This document shows, one piece after another, positions 27,686 to 37,105 of a stretch of 64,000 nucleotides of DNA; positions within the stretch are counted from its first letter, which is position 1, and every line of letters begins with the position of its first letter. Made by a program: the position numbers and the translations under genes. The DNA is from Danxiaibacter flavus. Its GTDB lineage: Bacteria; Bacteroidota; Bacteroidia; Chitinophagales; Chitinophagaceae. Below the pieces are notes generated by a model. It did not search any database. It had not been told where the DNA came from and was given only the letters and a program-made list of their open reading frames with translations. The stretch is from NCBI RefSeq assembly GCF_041060425.1, contig NZ_JAULBC010000006.1, forward strand, positions 1 through 64,000, read 5' to 3'.

Positions 27686-30600
27686 ATGATGAAACAACTA
27701 ACTGCGTTAATCCTTGCTTGTGGTATTATAATGGCATCATGCAAATCGCCTGGTAAAGAGAAACTGTTTACAAAACTTTCCTCCGGACAAACGGGAATTC
27801 ATTTTAGTAATGACATTGATGAATCATTGTTTAAGAAACAGGCGCTGAATGAGTTTGCCTATATGGGCGGAGGCGTTGGGATCGGGGATTTTAATAATGA
27901 TGGGTTGAAAGATATTTTTTTCTGCGGCAACCAGGTAAGCAGCAGGCTGTACGTTAATAAAGGAGAAAACAAGTTTGACGATATTACGGAAAAGGCCGGC
28001 GTTTTCACTACTGCCTGGTGTACCGGCGTGAGTATTGTAGATATTAATGGTGATGGTTATGATGATATTTATGTTTGCAACTATGGTAAAGGGCTAACAT
28101 CGGCCGCTGCTAATCAATTGTTCATTAATCAGCACGATCTTACATTTAAAGAAGAAGCGGCTTCATACGGACTCGCTGACAGCAGTTACTCTACGCAAGC
28201 CGCATTTTTTGATTTTGACCTGGATGGAGACCTGGACATGTACCTGTTGAACTATCGCTTTAACGGGCCTAATGCAAATACAATTTTCCCGAAAGATCTT
28301 TCAGGCCATTCTCCTGCAAATGACAAGTTATACAGGAACGATGGAAAGATAAACGGCGCCGCTCATCCGGTTTTTACAGATGTAAGTATGCAGGCCGGTA
28401 TAAAAGAAGATGGTTACGGACTGGGGGTTTCTGTAAGCGACTTTAATAATGACGGCTGGCCGGATATTTATGTATCAAATGATTTTTTATCGAATGATGT
28501 GTTTTGGTTGAATAACAGGAATGGTACGTTCTCCAATAGGCTGGACGCCGCTACCAAACATCAGAGTTATTCAAGTATGGGATGCGATGCGGCAGATATT
28601 AACAATGACGCCCTGGTAGATTTTGCAACGCTGGATATGATGCCGGAAGATAACAAGCGTAAGAAGTTAACGTACTCCTTTATGAATTATGAACGTTATG
28701 AAACAGAACGTTCACTGGGGTATTCGCCGGAGTTTATGCGCAACATGTTACAACTGAATAATGGCAACTGGAACATGCATGATACAGCAATTCCTTTTTT
28801 TAGCGAAATAGGGCAAATGGCGGGCATTTCAGAGACAGACTGGAGCTGGAGTGTGCTGCTGGCTGATTTTGACAATGACGGTTGGAAGGATGCTCATATT
28901 ACAAACGGTATTGGCAGGGACTTTATTAATTCCGATTTCATTCAGTTTACAACAACAGTGGGTGTGAATACAATTGATCCCGAAAAACAGCGCCAGTTGA
29001 TGAATGAGGAAATAAAATCACTTGATCATGTTAATCTTCCCAATTATCTCTATATCAATAATCACAACTATAGTTTCCGCAATGCGTCTCATGAGGCAGG
29101 CATTGACCAGCCTTCATTGTCTACCGGCTGCGCTTATGCTGACCTTGATAACGACGGTGATCTTGATCTTGTAGTGAATAATATTAACGGAGAAGCCTTT
29201 GTGTTTAACAACAATTCCATGCAAACCAAAGAAGGCCGGCACCACTATCTGGGTTTTAATCTTGTAGGAGAGAGTGCCAATCGCGAAGCAATTGGCACTA
29301 AGATATATGTGTACAAGGATGGCAAGGCGCAATTGCAGGAACAGGAACCGGTAAGGGGATATTTGTCAACTGTCGACAGGAAGTTGATCTTTGGTTTGGG
29401 AGATGCATTGTCGGCGGATTCAGTTGTGATATCCTGGCCCGGAAGCAAACGGTCGGTGGTGAAAAATGTTCGCGCAGATTCAGTATATCGTATCGAAGTA
29501 ATGGATGCAGTTGCCGCACCACCACAGGTAAACGAACATCATCCCTTTCTGTTCAGCAACGTAACAGATAGTACCGGTCTTATATACAAGCATATGGATG
29601 TTACTTATAATGATTATGCAGTTCAGCGATTACTGCCACAAAAGTTTTCACAACTGGGGCCGTTCATTGCAGTTGGTGATGTAAATAATGATAGCCTGCC
29701 CGATGTATTTGCCGGAGGCGGATTTAACTTTTCCGGAAAGCTGTTTACGCAGCAAAAAAATGGCTCTTTTCTAGGAAAAGACCTGGTAAGTGGAGTGAAG
29801 ATGCAGGAGGATATGGATTGTGTTTTCTTAGACGTGGACAATGATGGTGATAATGATTTGCTGATAAGCAGCGGAGACACAAGATACAGCGACACATCAT
29901 CCTGGTATAAACCGCGTTTATATATAAATGATGGTAAGGGAAATTTTTCTCTTGCTGCGAACGCTTTGCCAGAAGCCGTTCGAACGATAGCAGGTTGTGT
30001 TGCCGCCGGCGATTATGATAACGATGGAGATATGGATTTGTTTATTGGCGGCAGAGTTTCTAAGCGCTATCCACTTTCACCCAAAAGTTTTATTCTTCAA
30101 AATAATAAAGGAATTTTTACTGATGTGACTGCAACTGTTTGTCCTGCACTGAAAGAACCCGGTATGATTACAGCAGCGAAATGGGCCGATTATGATGGAG
30201 ATGGAAAGACAGATCTTGTAGTGGCGGGAGAGTGGATGCCTGTCCGGTTCTTCAAAAATAACGGATCTGCCTTGACGGAAGCAACTGGAACTACCGGTCT
30301 TACTCAAATGAACGGCATGTGGAGGAGTCTTGCTGCTGTAGATATTGATAAAGACGGAGATCTGGATTTTGTTGCAGGCAACCTGGGGCTTAACTGCAAA
30401 TACCGCGTTGTAGCTGGCGAGCCAATGAAACTGCTTGCCAAAGACATAGATGGCAACGGAAGCATTGACCCGGTGATGTTCTATTATTTAAAAAATGACA
30501 ATGGGAAAAAAGAGCTGTTTCCTGCCATTAATCGCGATCAGTTTGCTGACCAGGTGCCCGCAATTAAAAAAATGTTCCTGAAACATAAAGATTATACTAA

Positions 30601-31033
30601 AGCCGATGAGGATAAAGTATTCAAAAATAAAGAAGGGTTATTGGAGTTTACTTGTGATGAAACTGCCAGCTGCTGGCTGGAAAACAAGGGTAATGGTAAG
30701 TTTGTAAAGCATCTCCTGCCTGCAGAGGCGCAGTTTGCGCCTGTAAATGCAATTATTTGTGATGATCTGGATGGCGATGGCGTCAATGACTTATTGCTTG
30801 CCGGTAATGAATATCAAACGGAAGTAATGACCGGCAGATACGACGCTTCTTATGGCTGCTTTTTGAAAGGGACTGATAAGGGGACATTTGCTTACACTTC
30901 ACCGGCTACTAACGGCTTCCGGGTTGACGGAGATGTGAAGGATATGAAAATCATCAGATCAGGAAATAACAAATTGATCCTCGTGGCCATAAACAATAGC
31001 TATATGAAAGTATTCAGGGTGAACCCAAAATAG
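27686..31033 (+). CDS. FG-GAP/VCBS and ASPIC-UnbV repeat lipoprotein (xylan locus)
   Basis: A 1115-residue predicted lipoprotein (lipobox IMASC, Cys about 19). At least 14 calcium-binding loops of DxNxDGxxD type are spread through it (GIGDFNNDGLKD, VVDINGDGYDD-like, DFDLDGDLD, DYDNDGDMD, DLDGDGVND), the hallmark of FG-GAP/VCBS beta-propellers. A central ASPIC/UnbV domain (about 530-610: AIGTKIYVYKDGK to ISWPGSKRS) sits between two propeller-like halves. The family is often next to SusC/SusD genes, but the biochemical role is not established. Inference: a surface glycan-binding protein for xylan, taking the place of the missing SusE/F-type gene. Confidence 0.88.
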   Translation: MMKQLTALILACGIIMASCKSPGKEKLFTKLSSGQTGIHFSNDIDESLFKKQALNEFAYMGGGVGIGDFNNDGLKDIFFCGNQVSSRLYVNKGENKFDDITEKAGVFTTAWCTGVSIVDINGDGYDDIYVCNYGKGLTSAAANQLFINQHDLTFKEEAASYGLADSSYSTQAAFFDFDLDGDLDMYLLNYRFNGPNANTIFPKDLSGHSPANDKLYRNDGKINGAAHPVFTDVSMQAGIKEDGYGLGVSVSDFNNDGWPDIYVSNDFLSNDVFWLNNRNGTFSNRLDAATKHQSYSSMGCDAADINNDALVDFATLDMMPEDNKRKKLTYSFMNYERYETERSLGYSPEFMRNMLQLNNGNWNMHDTAIPFFSEIGQMAGISETDWSWSVLLADFDNDGWKDAHITNGIGRDFINSDFIQFTTTVGVNTIDPEKQRQLMNEEIKSLDHVNLPNYLYINNHNYSFRNASHEAGIDQPSLSTGCAYADLDNDGDLDLVVNNINGEAFVFNNNSMQTKEGRHHYLGFNLVGESANREAIGTKIYVYKDGKAQLQEQEPVRGYLSTVDRKLIFGLGDALSADSVVISWPGSKRSVVKNVRADSVYRIEVMDAVAAPPQVNEHHPFLFSNVTDSTGLIYKHMDVTYNDYAVQRLLPQKFSQLGPFIAVGDVNNDSLPDVFAGGGFNFSGKLFTQQKNGSFLGKDLVSGVKMQEDMDCVFLDVDNDGDNDLLISSGDTRYSDTSSWYKPRLYINDGKGNFSLAANALPEAVRTIAGCVAAGDYDNDGDMDLFIGGRVSKRYPLSPKSFILQNNKGIFTDVTATVCPALKEPGMITAAKWADYDGDGKTDLVVAGEWMPVRFFKNNGSALTEATGTTGLTQMNGMWRSLAAVDIDKDGDLDFVAGNLGLNCKYRVVAGEPMKLLAKDIDGNGSIDPVMFYYLKNDNGKKELFPAINRDQFADQVPAIKKMFLKHKDYTKADEDKVFKNKEGLLEFTCDETASCWLENKGNGKFVKHLLPAEAQFAPVNAIICDDLDGDGVNDLLLAGNEYQTEVMTGRYDASYGCFLKGTDKGTFAYTSPATNGFRVDGDVKDMKIIRSGNNKLILVAINNSYMKVFRVNPK

Positions 31034-31053
31034 CCATGAGATAATATGTTGCG

Positions 31054-32079
31054 TTAAGACTTTTTTCTAAGTGAAGATTCTCTTATCAATACTTCAGACT
31101 TAAGAATGATCTTATTTGTTATCAGGATGTTGGTTAATCCGGCTAAATGATTGATCATATATGTAGCGGCCATTTCTCCCATTTGAAATGCCGGGTAGTT
31201 CACCGTTGTAATATTTGGTTCTATCAGCCTTGATACGGGATCATTGTTAAATCCGGCAATCGCAATGTCTTTCGGTATTTTAAGTCCGTTTTGTTTAAAT
31301 ACCCGTATACAACAGGCCGCGCTCATATCATTGGCAGCAAATAAACCGTCAGGTAGCTTTTTCATTGAAAGGATCTTCGCTGCTACTTCGGTTGATGCCT
31401 GTTCAGAAAGATCACAACTAAAAACGAGGTCGTCCGAAAAGTTGATACCAGCATCCATTAAAGCATGCTTGTAGCCGCTAAACCGTTCATTGTAAACGTT
31501 GCGTTTTAAATTGGCTGTTACGTGTGCAATTCGTTTGCAACCTTGTTCTATCAAGTGTTTGGTAATATCATAACCGTTCCGGTAATTATCGATCACAATG
31601 CTTACCTGTTCTGTGCTTTCCGGAACGCGGTCAAAGAAAATTACCGGAATATTTTTTTCTGCAAACTTGCTGAAATGATTTACAGTGTCTGTGTCATATG
31701 CTAAGGAAACGAGCAGACCATCAACCCGGTTGTCAAACATGGTCTGTGCGTTAATGATTTCTTTTGAGCCGGATTCGTTCGACTGGCTGATGATGATGTT
31801 ATATCCTGCAGCGCTGGCAACTTTTTCCATAGCTGCGATAGCGGTGGAAACAAAATGGCTGTTCAATCGCGGTATGATTACGCCAATTGTATTCGTTTTG
31901 CGCTTTCGCAAATTGCTGGCAAAAAAATTGGAACGATAACCCATTTGCCGGGCTTTCTCCACCACCCGTTTACGTGTATTGCCGTTAATGCCTGAATGAT
32001 CCTTAAGAGCACGGCTTACAGTAGCAGCAGAAATATTGAGTTCTTTCGCAATGTCGTAAATGGTAATATCCTTGTTCAT
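31054..32079 (-). CDS. LacI-family transcriptional regulator of the xylan locus
   Basis: A 341-residue LacI/GalR regulator. The N-terminal HTH with hinge is ITIYDIAKELNISAATVSRAL (residues 5-25), followed by ARQMGYRSNFFASNLRKRKTNTIGVIIP, then a type-1 periplasmic-binding-protein-like effector domain (VDGLLVSLAYDT, PVIFFDRVPE, DGLFAANDMSA, IAGFNNDPVSRL). It probably represses the locus until a xylan-derived sugar binds. Its own start is preceded by a perfect palindrome at 32122-32137 (43 bp upstream), which suggests autoregulation. The gene is divergent from GH115 and convergent with the FG-GAP gene. Confidence 0.95.
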   Translation of the reverse strand: MNKDITIYDIAKELNISAATVSRALKDHSGINGNTRKRVVEKARQMGYRSNFFASNLRKRKTNTIGVIIPRLNSHFVSTAIAAMEKVASAAGYNIIISQSNESGSKEIINAQTMFDNRVDGLLVSLAYDTDTVNHFSKFAEKNIPVIFFDRVPESTEQVSIVIDNYRNGYDITKHLIEQGCKRIAHVTANLKRNVYNERFSGYKHALMDAGINFSDDLVFSCDLSEQASTEVAAKILSMKKLPDGLFAANDMSAACCIRVFKQNGLKIPKDIAIAGFNNDPVSRLIEPNITTVNYPAFQMGEMAATYMINHLAGLTNILITNKIILKSEVLIRESSLRKKS

Positions 32080-32121
32080 AGTTGGCAGGCATCCATTATT
32101 TTAAAATTCCATGAAAAAGTT

Positions 32122-32137
32122 TTGCAATCGGTTGCAA
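32122..32137. promoter_or_regulatory. LacI-type operator before the regulator gene
   Basis: TTGCAATCGGTTGCAA, the exact reverse complement of the site at 27438, 43 bp upstream of the regulator start codon. Confidence 0.82.
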
Positions 32138-32270
32138 TGTTCGGATTCTTGTTTACATTAGTAATGAAAATCAGAATGCTTGCTGCCTGGTTAGTTGGCT
32201 TTTTCGGAGGAGCCAGTAGTGAAATTAAAATAAAAATAATTAACTGTAAAGAGAAAAATCGTTTTAGCTA

Positions 32271-32286
32271 TTGTAACCGATTACGA
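32271..32286. promoter_or_regulatory. Variant LacI-type operator before GH115
   Basis: TTGTAACCGATTACGA keeps the dyad and the AACCGATT core of the other sites, with C-to-T/G-to-A changes in symmetric positions. It lies 132 bp upstream of the GH115 start. Confidence 0.65.
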
Positions 32287-32339
32287 TTTTGAAACAAGGA
32301 ATGGATGAGTTATTTACCCGGTTAGTTTTATTTTAATGG

Positions 32340-32381
32340 CTGATAGCTGAATGCTGATAGCTGAATGCTGATAGCTGAATG
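32340..32381 (+). repeat. 14-bp tandem repeat in the GH115 leader
   Basis: Three exact head-to-tail copies of GCTGATAGCTGAAT, ending 36 bp before the GH115 start codon. Copy-number change would alter the promoter-to-start distance. Confidence 0.9.
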
Positions 32382-32417
32382 TTACGTATCAAATGCCTGT
32401 CGTCTAAAAACACCAAA

Positions 32418-34988
32418 ATGAATTGCTTGCTAAAATATGGTTTCATCTTTTTGATACAACTTTTTTGTAGCGGAAATCTACCGGCGCAGCAGTTTGTTTC
32501 GGACAAGCCCGGCGCAGACTTCGTTGATATTTGCTCGAAGGCCGGTGCTGCTACTATATACGTTGACGACAACGACTTTGCCGTAGTAAAAAAAGCTTCT
32601 GTGCTTTTGCAACAGGATATTGAATCTGTAACCGGAATAAGACCTGATATTAAAGGAAATATTTTACCTGCAAAGACTGGTATTATAATCGGATCAATTG
32701 AAAGATCTTCCCTGATCAGGCAACTGGTACAGCGTAAAAAAATAGATGTAGCAAATATCAAAGGCCACTGGGAGGCATACCAGGTGCAAATGGTTCAGCA
32801 TCCGTTTGCCGGTATGCAGCAGGCATTGGTGATTACAGGAAATAACAGGAGGGGAGTGGCTTATGGCATATTTGAGCTGTCAAAACAAATAGGTGTATCT
32901 CCATGGTATTGGTGGGCTGATGTGCCCGCAAAGAAAAGGGAAGCAATCTATATCAAGAAAAACCTGTTTATATCCGATGAGCCGAAAGTAAAATACCGGG
33001 GCATTTTTATTAATGATGAAGCGCCGGCATTAAGCGGCTGGACCAAAGAAAAATTTGGGGGCTTTAATCATCTGTTTTACGAGAAGGTCTTTGAATTGAT
33101 ATTGCGTTTGAAAGGAAATTATTTGTGGCCCGCGATGTGGGGAAATGCTTTTTACGATGATGATTTGTTGAATATTAAGGCTGCTGATGATTATGGCGTT
33201 GTCATCGGCACTTCGCATCATGAACCGCTGATGCGTGCGCACGTTGAATGGAAGAGATACGGTACAGGCCCATGGAACTATGATAGCAATGAGGTTAAAC
33301 TAAAAAAGTTTTGGGAAGAAGGAATGCATCGTGCAACCAATGAGAAAATTGTAAGCATAGGTATGCGAGGTGATGGTGATGAACCAATGACAAGAGAAAC
33401 AGCAACAGCTTTGCTGGAAAGAATTGTAGCAGATCAGCGTAAGATTATCACCGATGTTACACACAAACCCGCTTCCGAAACACCACAGTCATGGGCGCTG
33501 TATAAAGAGGTGCAGGACTATTATGATAAGGGTATGCGGGTTCCCGATGATGTTACGTTATTGCTGTGCGATGATAATTGGGGCAATATCCGCAGACTTC
33601 CAAAGCCCGGAGATAAACCAAGAAAAGGTGGCTACGGTATTTATTATCATTTTGATTATGTTGGCGATCCAAGAAATTATAAATGGCTCAATACAAACAA
33701 TATTTCCAGAACATGGGAGCAAATGAACCTTGCCTGGGAATATAACGCAAGACAGATCTGGATCGTAAATGTGGGTGATATTAAGCCAATGGAGTATCCC
33801 ATCTCTTTCTTTCTTGATCAGGCGTGGGATCCGGAAAAGATGACGATAGATAAGCTTACGACGTATTCAGAACAATGGGCCGCTGAACAATTTGGAAGTA
33901 CTTACGCAAAAGATATCGGTGACATACTTACAAAATACTCAAGCTACAATGCACGGCGTAAGCCGGAATTGCTGGATGCGGAAACGTATAGTATTGAACA
34001 TTACGACGAAGCAGACCGGGTTACCCATGACTGGCTGATGTTGCTTAAAAAAACTGAGGAAATCAACTCGAAACTTCCTGCAGTTTGTAAAGACGCTTAT
34101 TTTCAACTGGTGCTTCATCCTGTAAAGGCTTGCGCAAATCTTCAGCAGCTATATACTGCAGTCGCCAGGAATAAATATTTTGCGGCCAGGCAAAATGCTA
34201 TTGCCAATGTTTATGCGGATAAGGCAAAAGCGTTTTATAAAAATGATTCCATGCTCACAATCCAATACCACGCCATTGCCAATGGTAAATGGAATCACAT
34301 GATGGATCAGACACATATTGGTTATACATACTGGCAGCAACCTCCCAATAATAGCATACCTGCTGTAACATATGTATCAACGGGGGCCAGCTTGCCGCAA
34401 AATTCAGTTTCTGTCTCTGCTTCCCAGGTAGCCAAAAACACGCAGCCGGCAAACAGTAAACAAAATGTTTTTTATGAGAATGATGGGTATGTATCTATGC
34501 TGGCAGGCAATTATACCAAAGCTATAAATGGAACGGATGCGCAATGGAAAGTGATTCCGGGCATTGGAAGAGAAGGTGATGGGATAACAACTTTTCCTGT
34601 TACGATGGCGCCAAAAGACCGTGAACTGTCACTGCGATTTGAATTTACCTGTAATGACAGCGGCGCAGTGAAAATCTATGCATTTTTCTCACCTACGTTG
34701 AATTTCCTAAACGGAGGTGGACTCAGGTACTCAATTGCAATAGATGATGAACAACCGCAGAGTATTGCCATTAATAAGGATGACGATGATAAGCCGACGT
34801 GGGAGAAATGGGTGGCGAACAATATTATTATAAAAACTACAGAACATCATTTATTGAAACCGGGAAAGCATACGATCCATTACAGCGTGCTGGATCCGGG
34901 AATTGTGCTGCAGAAAATAGTGATTGATTTTGGTGGAGTAAAACAAAGTTATCTCGGTCCGCCGGAGACATTGATGAATGGAGAATAG
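32418..34988 (+). CDS. GH115 family alpha-glucuronidase
   Basis: 856 residues from ATG 32418 (MNCLLKYGFIFLIQLFCSG signal peptide; the ATG at 32379 would add 13 non-signal residues). Length and motifs match GH115: ALVITGNNRRGVAYGIFELSKQIGVSP then WYWWADVPAKK near the N-terminus, KVKYRGIFINDEAPALSGW, LKGNYLWPAMWGNAFYDDD, SIGMRGDGDEPM, and IWIVNVGDIKPMEYP. A C-terminal beta-sandwich region (about 690-856) follows. GH115 enzymes remove (4-O-methyl-)glucuronic acid from xylan, including internal residues. It acts in the periplasm or at the surface and is the first gene of the enzyme block. Confidence 0.93.
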   Translation: MNCLLKYGFIFLIQLFCSGNLPAQQFVSDKPGADFVDICSKAGAATIYVDDNDFAVVKKASVLLQQDIESVTGIRPDIKGNILPAKTGIIIGSIERSSLIRQLVQRKKIDVANIKGHWEAYQVQMVQHPFAGMQQALVITGNNRRGVAYGIFELSKQIGVSPWYWWADVPAKKREAIYIKKNLFISDEPKVKYRGIFINDEAPALSGWTKEKFGGFNHLFYEKVFELILRLKGNYLWPAMWGNAFYDDDLLNIKAADDYGVVIGTSHHEPLMRAHVEWKRYGTGPWNYDSNEVKLKKFWEEGMHRATNEKIVSIGMRGDGDEPMTRETATALLERIVADQRKIITDVTHKPASETPQSWALYKEVQDYYDKGMRVPDDVTLLLCDDNWGNIRRLPKPGDKPRKGGYGIYYHFDYVGDPRNYKWLNTNNISRTWEQMNLAWEYNARQIWIVNVGDIKPMEYPISFFLDQAWDPEKMTIDKLTTYSEQWAAEQFGSTYAKDIGDILTKYSSYNARRKPELLDAETYSIEHYDEADRVTHDWLMLLKKTEEINSKLPAVCKDAYFQLVLHPVKACANLQQLYTAVARNKYFAARQNAIANVYADKAKAFYKNDSMLTIQYHAIANGKWNHMMDQTHIGYTYWQQPPNNSIPAVTYVSTGASLPQNSVSVSASQVAKNTQPANSKQNVFYENDGYVSMLAGNYTKAINGTDAQWKVIPGIGREGDGITTFPVTMAPKDRELSLRFEFTCNDSGAVKIYAFFSPTLNFLNGGGLRYSIAIDDEQPQSIAINKDDDDKPTWEKWVANNIIIKTTEHHLLKPGKHTIHYSVLDPGIVLQKIVIDFGGVKQSYLGPPETLMNGE

Positions 34989-35040
34989 CGACAGTTGCCA
35001 ACAATTAAAATCAATGATTTTTGGATGCTGAAATACTATA

Positions 35041-35151
35041 CATTCTCAATATTGAGTACTTCGTAACTGTACTTAAAAACCGGCATAAATGTCTGTTAAA
35101 AGACAACATAGCATGTTCAATATGGAGTACTTCGTAACTCGTACCTAAAAT
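35041..35151. repeat. Direct repeat pair with CGTACTT words before GH43
   Basis: Two related blocks (35041-35079 and 35112-35151), each of the form ttcaatat, gagtacttcgtaact, gtacntaaaa, 71 bp apart, in the GH115-GH43 spacer. Confidence 0.75.
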
Positions 35152-35186
35152 AAATTCTTTACAAAACAAACAGAAAAACTTTTCAC

Positions 35187-36272
35187 ATGGCAATAATTAA
35201 CCGCGCTCTGCCCATATTTGCCGCAGCGATTATTACAGGATGTGCGAATAACAAAAGTCCTGTAAATATGCAGGACAGCGCCAAAAGTAGCACAGAAAAA
35301 AAGAGAGAACCAATTTCTCAGCCACTGGTATCACACATATATACAGCAGATCCGTCTGCTCACGTATTTAACGGGTGCATTTATGTCTATCCCTCTCATG
35401 ATACTGCAACGGGGACGCCGGAAAACGATAACGGTGATCATTTCAATATGATGGACTACCATATTCTATCGATGGATTCAATCGGCGGTAAAGTAACGGA
35501 CCACGGCATTGCGTTACACATAAAAGACATCCCATGGGCAGGACGGCAGTTGTGGGCACCTGATGCAGCTTTTGCAAACAATACGTATTATCTCTACTTC
35601 CCTGTAAAAGATAAGAAGGATGTGTTCCACATAGGTGTGGCTACAAGCAATAAACCGGAAGGTCCTTTTGTGGCAGAGAAAGAGCCGGTCAAAGGAAGTT
35701 ACAGTATTGATCCGTGCGTGTTTAAAGATGATGATGGCAGCTATTATATGTATTTCGGCGGCATTTGGGGCGGACAACTTCAACGCTGGAATGACAATAA
35801 ATATGATTCAGCAGCAGGCCTGAGAAAAGGTGATGAGCTGGCTGTTTTGCCGCGTGTAGCTAAGTTGTCAAAAGACATGAAGCATTTGGACGGCAATGTA
35901 AAGGAGATAAAGATCGTTGATAAGAACGGCAATCTTTTTAAAGAAAAAGACAATGACAAACGCTTCTTTGAAGCATCATGGCTACATAAGTACAAAGGGA
36001 AATATTACTTCTCCTACTCAACCGGCGATACACATTTTATTTGCTATGCCACAGGAGACAGTCCTTACGGACCTTTTACCTACCAGGGTGTTATTCTAAA
36101 GCCTGTGGAGGGTTGGACAAACCACCATTCCATTATCGAGTTTAAGGGCAAATGGTACCTGTTCTATCACGATGTGCAGTTAAGTGGCAAAACGCATTTG
36201 CGGAATGTAAAAGTCACCGAGCTGAAATACAATGATGATGGTTCGATTCAAACTATTGATGCATATAAATAA
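35187..36272 (+). CDS. GH43 family arabinofuranosidase/beta-xylosidase lipoprotein
   Basis: A 361-residue lipoprotein (lipobox IITGC, Cys 19) with the five-bladed GH43 propeller. Catalytic candidates: general base Asp55 (TADPSAHVF), pKa-modulating Asp175 (SYSIDPCVF) and general acid Glu262 (RFFEASWLHKY). The motifs QLWAPDAAF and THHSIIEF-like WTNHHSIIEFKGKWYLFYHD support GH43. Members release arabinose or xylose from decorated xylan; which one cannot be decided here. It follows GH115 with a 198-bp spacer and precedes CE4 by 27 bp. Confidence 0.92.
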   Translation: MAIINRALPIFAAAIITGCANNKSPVNMQDSAKSSTEKKREPISQPLVSHIYTADPSAHVFNGCIYVYPSHDTATGTPENDNGDHFNMMDYHILSMDSIGGKVTDHGIALHIKDIPWAGRQLWAPDAAFANNTYYLYFPVKDKKDVFHIGVATSNKPEGPFVAEKEPVKGSYSIDPCVFKDDDGSYYMYFGGIWGGQLQRWNDNKYDSAAGLRKGDELAVLPRVAKLSKDMKHLDGNVKEIKIVDKNGNLFKEKDNDKRFFEASWLHKYKGKYYFSYSTGDTHFICYATGDSPYGPFTYQGVILKPVEGWTNHHSIIEFKGKWYLFYHDVQLSGKTHLRNVKVTELKYNDDGSIQTIDAYK

Positions 36273-36299
36273 CATTTAGTAAAACACATTGCCAAATTC

Positions 36300-37100
36300 A
36301 TGACTACTAAGATCATAACGCTTATTGTATTAGTTTGTGCATACTCATTTGTGTATGCGCAAAAAGGAAATGTATGGAATTTAAAAAAATGCGCCGTTGT
36401 ATTGACTTATGATGATGCATTGAATGAAGACATTGATAACGTGGCACCTGCACTTGATTCATTGGGATTGAAAGGGACGTTTTATTTGTCCAACTATACA
36501 GGCACGTTAGATACACGTATGGATGCGTGGAAAAAAATAGGCGCAAATGGTCACGAGCTGGGCAATCATACTTATTACCATCCTTGTCTTGGGAACCTGC
36601 CAGGCCGTGGATTTGTAACTGCTGAAAAGGATCTGAGCCGTTATGCGATCCAGCGCATTGATGAAGAGATTCACATGATGAATACTTTGCTTAAGGCATT
36701 CGACGGAAAAGACAAAAGAAGTTTTGCCTATCCATGCGGAGACGTAAAAATCGGAGACTCCGCCTATCTCGATCCTTTGCGGAAAGAATTTACCGGTGCC
36801 CGTGGCACACAACCAGAAATGCCGCAAATACAGCATGTGGACCTGTACAACATTGGCTGTTATGGAATAAACGGGCAAACAGGAGCGGAGTTAATTGCGT
36901 TGGTTAAAAAAGCGGTGGATGCCGGTAGTTTGCTCGTGTTTCTGTTTCATGGAGTTGGCGGTGGTCACTCACTCAATGTGTCATTAGAAGCGCACAGCCA
37001 GCTTTTACATTTTCTCAAACAACATGAAAAAGAGATCTGGATAGCGCCTATGACGGAAGTAGCATCCTACATCCGCCAATATCAATCACAAACAAAATAA
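36300..37100 (+). CDS. CE4 polysaccharide deacetylase (probable acetylxylan esterase)
   Basis: A 266-residue secreted protein (signal peptide 1-20, ending SFVYA). NodB-homology motifs are present: TYDDA (Asp38/Asp39; motif 1), HELGNHTYYHP (His90 and His94, the metal-binding HxxxH; motif 2), SFAYPCGD and VFLFHGVG (His near 216). CE4 enzymes remove O- or N-acetyl groups with a divalent metal. In this xylan operon, acetylxylan esterase activity is the natural inference, although chitin or peptidoglycan deacetylase remains possible. It is 27 bp after GH43 and only 5 bp before CE15, so cotranscription is very likely. Confidence 0.88.
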   Translation: MTTKIITLIVLVCAYSFVYAQKGNVWNLKKCAVVLTYDDALNEDIDNVAPALDSLGLKGTFYLSNYTGTLDTRMDAWKKIGANGHELGNHTYYHPCLGNLPGRGFVTAEKDLSRYAIQRIDEEIHMMNTLLKAFDGKDKRSFAYPCGDVKIGDSAYLDPLRKEFTGARGTQPEMPQIQHVDLYNIGCYGINGQTGAELIALVKKAVDAGSLLVFLFHGVGGGHSLNVSLEAHSQLLHFLKQHEKEIWIAPMTEVASYIRQYQSQTK

Positions 37101-37105
37101 ACAGC

